Notes under the pieces: model-generated
Seen by the model: the letters and a program-made list of their open reading frames with translations, nothing else
Databases searched by the model: none
What the model was told of the DNA's origin: nothing
Part shown: positions 23,201-37,500 of the stretch, in pieces
Layout of the letters: each line of letters begins with the position of its first letter
Numbering within the stretch: the first letter of the stretch is position 1
Origin: Sipunculus nudus
Lineage: Eukaryota > Annelida > Sipuncula > Golfingiida > Sipunculidae
Length of the DNA: 64,000 bases
Assembly (NCBI GenBank): GCA_026874595.1
Contig: CM049306.1
Coordinates: 51,162,019 to 51,226,018 of the forward strand
Direction: 5' to 3'
Made by a program: the position numbers and the translations under genes

Positions 23201-26200
23201 TAGCATACTCTTTTATCATCACAATTTGCACGAGATCAACTCGGGTAAACGGAGCTTCGTGGAAACCAAATGCTACATTACCGAAGACTTACAATATGAG
23301 TAACTTATTGATTTTTTTTTTAAATTATCATACTAAAATAATAGACCGGACCGCTTGAAAAGATCCAGCATTATTTCTGGACCGCCTACGGCTGGACCGG
23401 ACCGGCCCTCACATGTACCTATTATATATCGCAGAATGGCAAAGCGCCCCGTACGGACCAGTCTCGAATACCCAAACAGTTGAAACTGCCCGCAGGAGTA
23501 CGACCCTGTTGTTTAGGGATTGTTGGAATCTAAATCTGTCCCCCACAATGCATCGGGGCTTCTAAAAACGCCAGGGGCGTAGGTATAAATGTAGTATATA
23601 GGACAACGTAGTCCGTTCAAGTGTGTTGACTTAACATTGTCTTACATTGATTACATAAACATGGATGTGTTTGTGGTATGGATTTCACAGAACAAATAAT
23701 ATTTTGTAAGCAAATGCATGTGAAATGTAAACAGAAGGTGTTCCCTTGAAATGTAACAAATTTTGATTTTGAAGTTTGACGGTTGAGACAAGTATTCCCG
23801 GCCGTCCCACAGTTCCCAAACAAAGAAGAATCGTTTTGAGTAGATTCGAATTCCTTGGACGGGTGACGAGAACTGGTGCTGCGGAAAAGAGAGGCGATCT
23901 TTGGTACCGTATATATGACCCAGTCTTTAAAGTATATGCTTAATCAAAGTACAACTATAAAATGTATACGCCGGCGGAAAAGAGAGGCGATCTTTGGTAC
24001 CGTATGACCCAGTCTTTAAAGTATATGCTTAATCATAGTACAACTAAAAATATATATGACTGTTTTACATTTGAAATACTGCTGCGAAGTCAATATTTAG
24101 GTGTCAATATTTAATTGTTGTTCAGCTGATGCCAAGATCATGACTCTGGAGGTCCATCATTTTGTTGATAAATGTCTGTGAAAAGTGTGAATCAGAGTCT
24201 CCTGGCTATAAAAGCTCCTCACAAAATTAAATGATTATAAAAACTTGTATTACAGGCTTAAGATGAACAAATTTTTCATTTTCATTATTTTTAAATAATC
24301 AATTAGAAATTAGAATTTCTTTGAACAGTAAATATTACGTTACTTCAGCTAAAATGCAAACTACACATTTAAATGTTTGGTAATAATGAAAAAGGGATAT
24401 GATATGTTAATAAATTCGTCCCGTTATGTTAATAAGCATGCATCCATGAAAACTGCACATTTCAGCGTTTGGTGATTATGAAAAAGGGATATGATATGGT
24501 AATAAATTCGTCCCGTTATGTTTATAAGCATGCATCCCTGTGATTTTCCATATCCCAGTATTAACCAGCCTGTTTAAAGTATCAACCAGCCTGTTTACAG
24601 TATCAACCAGCATTCTACAGTATCAACCACCCTGTTTACATTTTGTGATATCTATAATCACACAGAGCTCTGCGTTCCATGACAAAGGTAGACCAGAACA
24701 AAATAAAAAATGTCTTTATGGTTTATCTCGGCCTCTGGTTGGACAAGTATTGTGAATGTTTGAATAATAGGAATTACAGACTGTTTTTTGTACAAGATCT
24801 TCATTTTACTTAGACAACATTTTACGGTAGACAATATTAATTCATTTTACGTATGATAATATTATAGCACTGACTGGATCAGATCTAGGATTTCTGAAAA
24901 CTGTATTCGAGTTAGTCTACTATCCATCTGAGTACAATAAGGGTTGGACTTCTCGTTACTTATCAGGAATGAAATATTGACTTATTTTAAAAGGAAAAGG
25001 CGTCAACTGGTCCTTTGATCATCCAAGGGTTTAATTATTTTGAAAGCAACAGTCTTTAATGGCAATTTGTCCATACATTTAAATGTTTACCTTGTAACAC
25101 ACAATGAAGGCCATCTATATGAGCGGACATGGACACGGTACTTTAGTTAACTTTAAACACACTTGAATGTCTGTGTCTTTGAACATCTTTATTGCACCGT
25201 GGAATGCTGAGAATCAAGATCGATTGACATGAATAAGCTTACAATAAACGTATTGGTAAATCGTTTCACTGACCGAGATTTGGACCAGTTGACGTGTAGC
25301 GCCATTTCGACCCTCTGACCGGGGTTCTACGACCAGCATATTAGCGCCAGAGTGCCTTTACATCTTGCAACGATGACCGCACTGAAAGGCTCTATTCAGG
25401 ATGCGGATATTTTGACGATTCATGGCTTTCAAGTACTCTGTCACTTGACATAAACCAGATTAATTGTTAGAAAGTATACCAAACGTAATAAGTATACTTT
25501 CTAACAACACCCACCATAGCAAAATGATACCGGATATTGGAAAAAACTTGGACGAATATTGTTTAGTTTGTGAGTTAACATTTATTCTCTTTTGTTAATT
25601 CATAACTCGTAGCCTAATGGGAAGATTATGGATGATTTACTACACACTATCAATGCAGTAGGATGGATATCCTTGCAGTACTACAATTTTATGATTCAGG
25701 GTCGGCTTACCAGCCCAATATAAATGCCAACTGAGTCATAATTTCACGGCTAGTTGTATTATAAATGCATTAATGCCTGTATGTAATCCACTGTATGTGG
25801 AGTACAAACAAGTCGTAAAAACAACTCTCCTCTAAGCTGTATTTTAAAGAGTTGGGTCCGAGTACTTTGAAAGTACTCTTATACAAGTATGAGTACAGTA
25901 CCGGAGTACGAGTATAGAGTACTCAAAATGCACCCATAATTACTTTAATGGGTCCTTTTTGTAACCAAACTTATTCATGATGTTTTTAAGTTAACATTCA
26001 GACTGACAAAGTTAAGAAATATGTTATTAATGAAAATCCAAGACAGAATATAAAATATATACAATGTTGTGTTATGCTTAATCAAAATACTGCAGCGAAA
26101 TAAAAACTCTAAGGCATATAAACAGGCCATGTTACACTTGAAAATATATATCAAAGCATCAAATGATTATAGTAGTCGATTGAAGAAACATCTGGTCTCG

Positions 26201-28536
26201 TAGGTTCTCAAAAATATATTACTTGTCCAGGACAAATATACAATTTACATAATGTTGTATTGTGCAAGTTCAAATACTGGTAGAAATGTTCAGAAACTAA
26301 AACATATAAAAAAGCAATATACATGTATATACAATTGAGAATATATCAAAGCATTACAAATCATATGTGGCAGTTGCATTTAAGAAACATCTGATTCTCA
26401 AAAGTTCTCAAAAATAGCTTTTACTAAAATGTTGACCATATGTTATCATTTAATAATAACAATGATAACAATAATAATAACAATAATAATAACAATCGTA
26501 TGTTATTATTTATTTAATATCAACTTATGAATAATATGTGGCTGTAGCCTATTGAATATATTTAATGACAACCGGTATATGTGAAAAAAAGTATAAAACA
26601 ACATATCAGACAGACTGACCGTGTCATTAATCATGTGTAATAATTTATGAATATTAACAACAGTAACATCAGTGGCAGATTACAACAAGGAATAGGTTGA
26701 TAAAGTAATATTAACAGAATATTACAGGTTTTCAAAATTAGAAAGAGATATAGTACTATTTATAGAAATGAAAACTGAACTAGTGATAGTACCCCAAATT
26801 ATAGAATAATAGCCAATCCTTTTCTATTACAACCCTAGGCTAACACATCTGATGAATAGAGTGTTTGTTTGATTCGGTTGATAGAGCACAGAAAAGTGTA
26901 GTGCACAGTGTAGTGTGCTTAGTTAATGCTAAGTGCTATTATGGTTTAGTGAGCACTAGAGAAAAGGCTTTTGCTAGAGGTTAACCCCTGGATCTCTTTG
27001 TTCATTTATTAAGTAGGCTTGGTTATTCAACATTGGAGAAGTCCTTTGTGAGCGTACACAGTATGTTGAGCTAGTTATTGTCAGTTGATAGAAGAATGTG
27101 ATGCTGTAGCCTATGTTGTAGCAGCTACGGGGTGTATGGTCTGATAGTCACAGCTTTTCATGGGTTAATAAGTGTGCCACAGACTGTCATCACAGACTGC
27201 ATTTCCGACTGAAAATCTGTTAAACCGACAACCACATTTAGTTACATATATAAATCAATTCAGGCTTGATTAGCCCAGGCCCCGAAGCACTGCTGAATTT
27301 ATGTTATGTTGAACAGATTCTGATTATATTTAAGGCCAAAAAAAATTAAAGGTATGGTTCTCAGGCACCGTCCGCATCAATTTTAAACCCCCGCATCAAA
27401 AATTTTTATTTTGAATTTCAATAAAAACTTTCCAATTTTGAGCTGCTGCCGCTCTGACATTTCTTTCAAGAGGATAAAACCATACGATTTCCTTTGATTT
27501 GTAGTGCTTTTACTTATTTAGCAAAATAAAACTGTTATTTTCATGCTTTTCCCTTATCATTTGACATTTTTATCGAAACATACCAAAAAATTTGAAATAA
27601 AAAAAAGCGCCCGCCAGCATTGATTTCTGAAAAAAAGTGCCTGAGAACCATACCTTTTTTTTATTTTGGCCTAATTGTACTGAATTGTGGCAAATGTTGA
27701 TCAAGGCAGCTAATCCTTATATAGAAAGGATAACAAGCTTCATGTTTTCTTGCTGTATGAAACATTAACCAATACGTCTATACATTATTTATCACTCCAC
27801 AATGAATTGTGGTTTCTCCATCCATATATCACTCACCTGTATGAAGTCCGATGCGCAGGCGCAGTCTGTGTTCCGGTAGGTGAGGGACAACAAAGCTGCC
27901 CATTTTGGCGCGCAGTTCCAGCGCCATATTTGCGATTTCGTCAGCGTGTCGGTTGGTCCTCTCTGGTAGTCCGCTCACACACATATAGGCGTCGCCAATA
28001 GTCTCTACCTTGTACACGTCATGACTGTCAATGGAGGCGTCAAAGAGACTGTAAAGATACAATAATAAACGTTTTCGGGTAAAATGCAAGATTTCGAAGT
28101 TTAGAAAGGAGAGCAACCAAGCTACTTGTGTTGTCAATAAACAGGCCTAGCGGTGTGGGCTATGAAAGGTTTTGATATTGAGTTGCTGTTGACGGAAGCA
28201 TGGATTATGCAGATTACCGGTTAGTTCTAAGATGATTTTGTGTTGAATTGTGTGTGTGTGTGTGTGTGTGTGTTGGGGGGGGGGGGGTTGCAAGTAGTTT
28301 TCATTGCCTTTTCAGCTAAACGCTAGTAGTTTTGACGGTTTCATCCACGTAATCTGAAACGTATGCCAAAGATAATTGCTCCTGTGTCGGGGGCAAGAGC
28401 ATTTCTAATAAAAAAGTAGTCAGAGACCGCAACCTCCGCCAGGGGCCTTGTTAAACTTTGTTTTATACACAAAAATAATATAATATACACATTTAATATG
28501 GATAAAACAAATATTGCTGACCAATGATAACGTGTC

Positions 28537-28592
<56 letters not shown>

Positions 28593-31500
28593 GTATATGT
28601 ATATGTATGTGTATATACTTTTTTAGGGTCTGTATGACACATTTCAAATATATATTCCGATTTTAAATAAATTATATTTAAGTATAATGTTATAGTTTCC
28701 AGTATAAGTTAATTCTAAACGTATGTTTAGAACATGATATTTATAATATAAATAATGATATTTCATAGTAAACTTATAAATGGATTCAAAGTCTATAATT
28801 CTATTTATTAAGATATATCATTTGCAATATATAAAATATTATCTCTAAATAGTGGGGGGGTGGGGGATGAATAGATTGACCATCCCCCCTTGCCAAAAAG
28901 AGTATTGACGCTCCTTTACACTTTAGCATCTACGTTCATATGTGTACTTTTACAGTGATTACAATGAAATCTGTGCAATAGGATTGATGGCCTTTGCAGT
29001 GCAGTTTCCAAGTATGATTTGTGTGCAGGGTATCACAACAATATAAATACCTACTGAGTCGTGCTACCTTTACCTTTAACCAGATCAATGAAGTGTATGT
29101 TTTTTACAAGGATGCTTTATTACTGCTGTTTATAAGCTGCTGTTGATCAGGTTATTCATCAGTATAATGGTATATTGATTTTCAGTAGAGGCATATGTTA
29201 GATAAAATAAAACACTACCGAGTGTACACGATCCTTCAGTGAACAAATATGCATTTTTAAATTCTGACAAATTCTTTAAAGCTGGGAACACATATTCCAG
29301 CGTTTTTCGCATCCGAAACCACATCCGTCAAATCCATTTTGTACATTATAATTCCAATTGTATATTGCACATACTTCCTGCAACGATTATTAGTTGCGTT
29401 CACCAGATCCGCTAAATGCAGATATTGGACATTGCTCGGTTTTTGCGATGAACGCATCCGGTAAACGTCAAGGGTAATCCCCATTTCGACACAACACTGG
29501 GAAAGCCCTCATTTCCACCGAACCATGTGCGCTAACAAACCTATCAAATGAAGAGTTTGAGAGCTCATCGGATACAATTAAAGTGATATAGGAAATGAAG
29601 TGATTGGCGGGGGTGCTGGCTTGCCCTATTATATATATTAAAACATGCACACTTGTTATATTTTTGCTAATATATCACTTAGTTTTAAATGCAAACATCT
29701 TGGTCCGAAAGGACAGAAGGACGTACCATTAGTTTGTTGAAAGCTTGTATATATGTTATGCGTGAGCGGATGGAGGATCTCAGAAAAGAATATTGACACA
29801 CCCCTGGCACATATAAACAAAATTGCCTGGAGTGCTAGTTAGTAGACGTTCCAAATAACTCTGGCATGCAGAAATAGGGGTTTGGGGTACGGTGCGAGAC
29901 ACAACATCCTTGGCTGCTCTTTGGTATTAAGCTTATTATATTATTCTGTTTTCCATATATTTCGATAAATCTCTTGAATTAGAGGGGGCGCGGGTCTTAG
30001 CTTCACCTCACAGATATGCTGCTGTTATGTGTTGCCCGCATAGTTCCCGTAGGCTCACTGCAAGTGATTCAAGGATGCCATAAACGCAGTGTGATAAGCG
30101 CTGGCGGGTGTCGCTAGCTTTACTAGGGTTACTAGCACCTTTGCTCAACAGATTCCCAGTATCATAATTAATACCTTGAAGTTACCCTTCGTCGATAACT
30201 AAAGCCTAGGTCTCACTTACCAAGTCCTGCCTATGGTTCTTGAAGGTCGTGGGAGGTTTTGGTAGGACGTGGCCTTTACCGTAGGACACCGTTGGCAGAT
30301 GTGAATGAACGTGGGTGGTTGTGCCGGGTATACGTATTCTTTGGAATGTTCAAAAAGAACGGGACAGAACGTGGCCCCTGACACAAAAATGTGCCCCTAG
30401 TGGCACTCTGGATGGAACTGCTTTGTCAAACCAGGGGAGATGGGCCACGGTGAAACCTCTTGTCATCCGATAACGTGGTCCATTGCTGTAGTACACGATA
30501 GGGAATTGTGACTGAACGTGGTTACCCACGCTGCCGAGGCAGCGGAAATCTTGCGCTTCTTGAGAAGCTACGATATAGGTAGTTGGCCCATGGGTAAAGC
30601 GCTGTGTAAAGAGCGTAGTGGAAACGGTGAAGCTACTGTGTGACACTGTCGCATTAGAACGTAGAAAACAGTAGTATTGCAATATAGCAAGAACGTGGCG
30701 GGTACTAGGAAGAACGGGGCCCATCTAATGTGTATTGAAAACGCAAGTTATATTCCTAACTTGCGTTGGTCGGGGGAGGTTTCCTTTGATTGCTTGGCGA
30801 TTGCATACATAAAGCTGAATTAGCAGTCGATCCATGTCCGTGACAAAAGACAGTGGAGAAGAGTCTGGTTAATTAGATAGTGGCATGAGAATTATATTTG
30901 TTATGCATAAGTGATCTACTTTTCAAGACGCCGTTTGTGGTAAAAAGCTGGATCATATAAAAAAGGAGAATCATATAAATATATACCTTTTTAGCGTCTG
31001 TATGACACATTTCAAATTTATACTCTTAATCACATTTCAAACATTTTACAATAAATAATAAGATTTTAGAAAGTAAGGTATTATGTTTCAAGTAGAAGTT
31101 AATTCTAAACCAGTTTTATATATTATATTTCATAGTTAACGCATTAATTGAACTAAAGTCTTTTACTCTATTTGCAATATATAATATTATTCTCTGTATT
31201 GGGGGGGGATTATATTGGCCATCCCCCTTGCCAAAAGTGGCGGGAAATATACCCCCCATCCCCCTATATTAAGGCCCCTGAGAAGAATCTTAGGTTTAAC
31301 TTCAGGGAGAATAAAGTATGAGTTGTATATACTATTTTTTCTACAAGGGTGCATACAATGAAGTTGGATACTGCAACTAGCGCCGTCATAGACCTGAACC
31401 TTTAATTGATATTATCCACTTATGGCTCGAGTACGCATTACAGTTACGACATATCTAACGTTACAATTATAGTTGGCCAGCCAAACTCTGAAAAAGTCCT

Positions 31501-34500
31501 GAAGAATTATTTTTACGGCATCGCTTGTTAATAGAATGCATCCTGTGTTTAACTGTAATCAACGTCATAAGGTATTTCATTTCGGTGTTTTCCTTGTTTG
31601 TTGTTTTTTTTCGTTCAGGATGACAATGACTGGGCGCTGGTGACTTGGACTCGGCTACTTTTTGTTTTGCTTTTGATGTCAGTTTGTTCTCAGTGTTAAC
31701 ATGTATTGACAACTTGACTGCAGCTTCTTGAACAATAATTAGTTGTTATACTCCTTCCATTGTAGTGATATCAAGTTATTTTCTTTCTTTCATATTGCCA
31801 TGAAGTAGATTATTTCTCAAATGGATAGTGCTATTTAGTGTATAATCATCTTTATACTGTTTTTAAGAGAGAATCTCAAAAACACTAGCGATTACAAATT
31901 AATATTTGTAATTATAACTGTCATCATATTTGCATATAACTGCATATAAGTATATATTTGCATATAAGTGTCATGCATGAAGCGTAAAATCAGGTGAAAG
32001 TCGCTTCTGTGTATTATCTAATTATCTTGAGCAATCTGGAGATCTGACAGGAACGTGACAGGCATCCCCCCACCTCCAAGGTGCCTGCTGATGATATGCT
32101 TTGGTAAGGATACAAAAGTTGCATTACGAAAATGGAAGTGGTTCCCTCTAACGAAAATTCCCTTAAAAAGTGTTATCAGTAAACACACGCTTCTGCGTCT
32201 GCTGGTATCTGCTCTGCTGTCTGCCACCCCCCCCCCCGGTTCTAAACAACAGCCCCTATATACCTTCACACCCCAAGCCGGGAATTTTCCGCTTCTCGAA
32301 CAGTCTATAAGGACCCTACTCGACAGTAAACACGCGTTTCAGGAATTCTCTAGAAAGACATCGCTGTGTATCTACACATACCAGCCTCATCACGTGACCC
32401 ACGATCAAGCGTGAAAGCTCAAGGTCCACATGACAACGAGAGTAGAACCAGTAGGGATTAAACATAAAATGTAACAACAACACGAGTTACGCCCGGTCAC
32501 ACAACAGGGCACCTGTAACACTCCCCCTCCTATAAGAAAAAAAACTTTCTTTTTGCGATCACAATTACTAAAATTTTACAACATCTAAAAAATTCATCTT
32601 ATTTACAACATCACATAAACATCCTGTTTACAACATTTCATAAACATCTCGATAAGCAATCAGCAAGTACATTATCTTTCCCTTTAATGTGTACAATATC
32701 AAGATTGTAATCCTGTAAGAACAAACTCCATCTCAACAATCTTTGAATTTTACACTTCAACTTGTTCATGAACGTGAGGGGATTGTGATCACTGAAGACA
32801 ATGATAGGCCTGACTGATGAAGTAACATTAACTTCAAAATGTTGCAACGCCAAAATCAAAGCCAAACATTCTTTTTCAAAAGTGGAGTAGTTTTTTTGGT
32901 TTGCATTAAACTTTCTTCAGAAATAACAAATTGGATGATCTATGCCATCATTGCCTTCTTGTAACAACACAGCAACAGCAGCAGTATCACTAGCATCTAC
33001 AGCTAACTTAAAAGGTACAGAAAAGTCTGGAGCTGCTAAAACTGGTGAACTTTGCAGAATTGCTTTCAAATTCTGAAATGCACTTTCACACTGAAAACTC
33101 CATACAAACTTTTGTTTCTTCTTTAACAAATTAGTCAAAGGTTCAACTACAGCAGAAAAATTTGGACAAAACTTCCTGTAGTATCCAACCATACCAAGAA
33201 AACGCATTATTTGCTTTTTGTTTTCTGGTGTAGGAAATGCAGAAATAGCACTTACCCAAACATCAACAGGTTTTACCTGACCCTACCCTACTCAGTTTTC
33301 ACTAAGTTGACGGTCAGACGTGCTTCACTGAGTCTTTCGAAGAGGCCGCGAAGAATTTGCAGATGTTTTTCCCAGGTGTCGCTGTACACGATAAGGTCAT
33401 CAATATATGCGTCGCAGCCCTGAATGTCCTTGACAACCATATGGATGAGGCGCTGGAATGTGACTTGCGAGTTCTTCATGCCAAACGGCATAACTTTATA
33501 CTGGTACAGTCCTTGCGGCGTCACAAATGCGGACACTTCTTTCGCTCGATCTGTCAGCGGAACTTGCCAGAATCCTTTTAACAAGTCAGACTTGGAAACA
33601 TATCTGGAGCTACTGACTCTACCAATACAATCAAAGATCCATGGAATCGGGAACGTGTCAGTCTTGGTGACAGAGTTCATTTTTCGATAATCTGTGCACA
33701 TACGGTAACTTCCATCAGGTTTTGGCACAAGAATATATGGTGAACTCCAGTTACTGTTACTAGGTCAATAAAATCATTGTCCAGCAAATATTGAATCTCA
33801 TCCTGTAGATACCTTTGCTTTTCTGGATTTAGTCTATATGGATGTTTCTTGACTGCGCTTGCCTCGCCAACATCGACGTCATGGCCCAACATGTGAGTTC
33901 GCGTTGGCATGTCACTAAGTAAATGTTCCTAATTCCGCAGCAGGTTCTTGAGATCTTGTTGTTGTTGTGCGGTTAGGTGTGACAGTTTGGCATCCAGGTT
34001 TTCAAGCCATCTGAGTTTTTTAATGGTACTGTACCACACTGAATGTCTACATCACACTTACAATCAGTATCTACCTTAACTGGGTCAGGGTCAGTTTTTA
34101 CACAATTAACAGCAGTAACATTTTGTACAACATCTGATGTGCTATTTCTGTCATAATATGGTTTGAACATGTTAACATGGCACAGTTGTTTCTTCTTACG
34201 TCTATCTGGTGTCAACAGTATGTAATTTAAATCACTGACTTTCTTGTCAACAATGTAAGGACCAAAATACCTAGCTTGCAGAGGTCTGCCAGGGATTGGA
34301 AGTAAGGCAAGTACCTTTTCACCAGGCTCAAACGTTCTACTTACAGTGTGCTTGTCATACTTTGTTTTCATTTTACTTTGTGCAGATTTTAGATTTGACT
34401 TTGCAATCTCACAAGCATTGTATAGTTTAGTGCAAAAGTCTGAGACATACTGCAGTAAACTAAGAGAATCAGGATTTCACACAAGAGTTTTTCTTTAAGC

Positions 34501-37500
34501 AGTTTCAATGGTCCGCGAACGGAGTGTCCAAAAACTAGTTCAAAGGGACTGAAAACCAAGGACTCTTGACAGGATTCTCTGACAGCAAACAGCAATAGGT
34601 GGATTCCTTTATCCCAGTCTTTCTGTGTGTCATAGCAATAAGTTCTGATCATGTTTTTTAATGTTTGGTGAAAACGCTCGAGGGCACTGACTCTCAGGAT
34701 GGTATGGCGAAGAGCTGTACTGTTTTATACCTAGCTCAAGCATAACTTGTTGAAATAAGCCAGACATAAAATTAGCCCTTGGTCCGACTGGACAGATTTT
34801 TGTTATCCAAAAGTTGTTAAAAACTTGGTCAGAGCTTTGATAACACTTTTGGCATTAATTTTGCGCATTGGTATTGCCTAAGGGAACCTGGTAGATGCGC
34901 ACATAATTGTCAGCAAGTACTCATGTCCAGATTTTGTTTTGGGCAGTGGTCCAACACAATCAACAATAATCTTACTGAATGGTTACTCAAAAGCAGGAAT
35001 AGGCCTAAGTGGGCCCTTTGGAGGATTCTGATTAGGCTTGCCTACAATCTGGGATGTATGGCATGATCGACAATATTGTACAACATCTTTCCTGAGGTTA
35101 GGCCAATAGAAGTGTGTACTAACTTTCTGATAAGTTTTATTTATACCTAAATGGCCAGACAAAGGAGCCTCATGTGCCATGCTTAGAACTTCACTGCGAA
35201 AGCTTAAGGGCATCACTATTTGATGGTTGATAGCCCACTCATAATCAGCGCATACATCAGGTGGTCGCCATTCACGCATAAGCACTCCATTTTTGACATA
35301 GAAACAAACTGGGTTGTGTGACAGTTCATCTTTAGAAACTGCCCTGGGAAACAAACATGAAATATCAGGGTCCCTATGCTGTTCCGCGATAAGTTCCGAC
35401 CTTGAGAATGTTGCATCCTGTACGGGCGAGTCATTTGACCAGTCACAAGTGACTCCCAGGGTGTTATTATCTGGACCATTATCCTCAAGTGTGTTTTTCT
35501 TGGCCATAGATCTAGTTACAGCACATGAAGGATAAAAACCAGGAATTTCCTGACTTTCCGGATCAGTGTCATGATCAAGTGACGGCTTTTCTGTCACTAT
35601 TGGCACAGGCTGTACTTTATCACCTGCAACATCATTGCCTAGTAGCAACTGAATTCCCTTAAAGGGTAAAGTAGTTCTTATGCCCACAGTTATATTCCCA
35701 GAAATCAAATCTGACTTTAAATGGATACTGTGAAGCGGAACTGAAGTGTGCCTGTCTGAAAACACACCATTAACAAGTGCATGTGCACCAGTAAAGGACC
35801 TATTAGAAAATGGCAAAGTGTTTGCTAACATGAGAGTCTGGCCTGAACCAGTGTCCCTCAAAATTCTAACAGGGGTAGAATCTGAAAAATCACTTGAAAG
35901 TGATACAAAACCATCATATATGAATGGCTCAAATAACTCCATTTCAGAGTCAAGAGAGGAATCTACTACCTAAACCTCGTCAAACAAAGAACTGACATTG
36001 AAGGTGTCAGTCATAAACTCTGTTTCAGAGTCATTTAAGGAATCTACATCCTTACCAAACTCCTCATGGGAGTAAACAGAGGAATTTTCCTCAGCAGAAA
36101 CAAACTTTTGTTTGTCATAAGAGGACCTGGCCTCATTTGAAATACTCTCGCAAGAGTCATAAAAGGACTTAGCCTCATTTAATTCCTCACAGGAATCAAC
36201 TGAGGTTTTTACCCCGCAATCTACGGATTCTTCTTTGGATTTAGACGGCACTTGGGCCTCCGTAGCATCAAACCTTTTATTTGAGTCAACAAAGGAGTTG
36301 TACCCAATATTTACATGAAAAGAGCCTGGCTCTTGTACTATGCTGTGCATAGATTTCGAAACAAAATGATAGCAATCGCCTATTCCTTCATTGTGGCAGC
36401 TGTCTTTACAGCCATTTTGAATGTTTCAGTACGCCTGTTACCTTTAAATGTAAAATGTCCATCCAGACTTTTTTTATTCTGTTATAATTCAAAATGTGGT
36501 AAAGGCATTTTGGGGAACACACAAAAAGTACCCAATAATTCTTTATTCATAGTAGTGATAACATTACTTTATTAACAAATAAATACACTTTTAAGTTGTA
36601 TTTTCATTCATTTAAGTGTAAGAAATTATGGACATGATTATAACATGGCTTGTGTACGTTTCACTTGACACAAACACAACCCTAGAGCCTAAGGGTACCG
36701 AATATACCTTGGTTTTATTAATTGGGAAGCACTCTAACGGTTCAGGTTCAATTGTGTTCGGTTTGACACTGAAAATGGCATTGAAAATGACCTTGAAAAT
36801 TAAGCAGTGTCTACAAAAGTGAAAAATAGACCTTGGCTAGCCCATTTTTAATGTTTGACCTGGGAAAAACCTTTATATTTAAAATTTAAGGTGGCATCCA
36901 CCCACATTTTTTCTTCACTCTGTGACGCATTGATCTAGCATGGATGCCTGCTATTAACAAGCAATGCCATTTGAAGTGAAAAATTCAACTTTAGCTGGCC
37001 CACTGTTACGAAGGAGAAAGTTTGAGGGTGAACAAAAATAAAAAATTGGAACTGTTAAAGGGGCCCAATCATTTATCTGACCTTCAACCATCCATATTAC
37101 CTTCTCTTCTTCTTCTGTACATTCCATGTGTACCCTTCACATAATTGACTCTTTTTCCAGGATTGGCATCTATATTCTCTGTTACCATGTTCATGAAGGA
37201 CATTACCATGTTTTACAGGACACATAATTTTCATTCTCAATTATCTGATCATGTTTACCTATATGAAATGTACAGTGAAAGAGCGACTAATGAGCTATGC
37301 TTGTGCTCAGTACCAAATATTTGTATCAAGATGAATGTTATATTAGTCAGATTCCAATAAAAATATTCACAACAACCTATCTGCCGTTATAAACTAATTG
37401 TTATCCCTTTGAGCTTTTACAAAAATAGGCATGAAAACGTGGATATCACTATACGCAGGCTACTTCGTTTGTTCATATCAAAGGGTATAAAATATGTTAG

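Larger units (their letters stand above)
22476..27836 (-). other. Intron 2 of the cyclase gene (5.4 kb)
   Basis: It is flanked by ACAG|gtgagt and cttcag. It holds a SINE (22720-23142), duplications at 23881-24060 and 24340-24540, a 22-bp minisatellite and a Harbinger-like MITE (27334-27671). Confidence 0.88.
32521..36480 (-). mobile_element. Decayed Gmr1-like Ty3/gypsy retrotransposon (minus strand)
   Basis: Fragments read, 5' to 3' on the minus strand: acidic linker (36350-35970), protease, integrase, reverse transcriptase, RNase H, polypurine tract. The order PR-INT-RT-RH matches the plus-strand copy at 41798-48502, and the peptides are clearly related but diverged (perhaps half the residues). 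Stops and frameshifts break pol in at least five places. Gag is missing except perhaps a ruined zinc knuckle near 36400-36475. It is in the same orientation as the cyclase gene. Confidence 0.85.

Noticed and set aside
30350-30724. 124-codon minus-strand open frame
   Set aside because: It lies in a dispersed repeat shared with 48680-48905 and shows no domain or coding signature.
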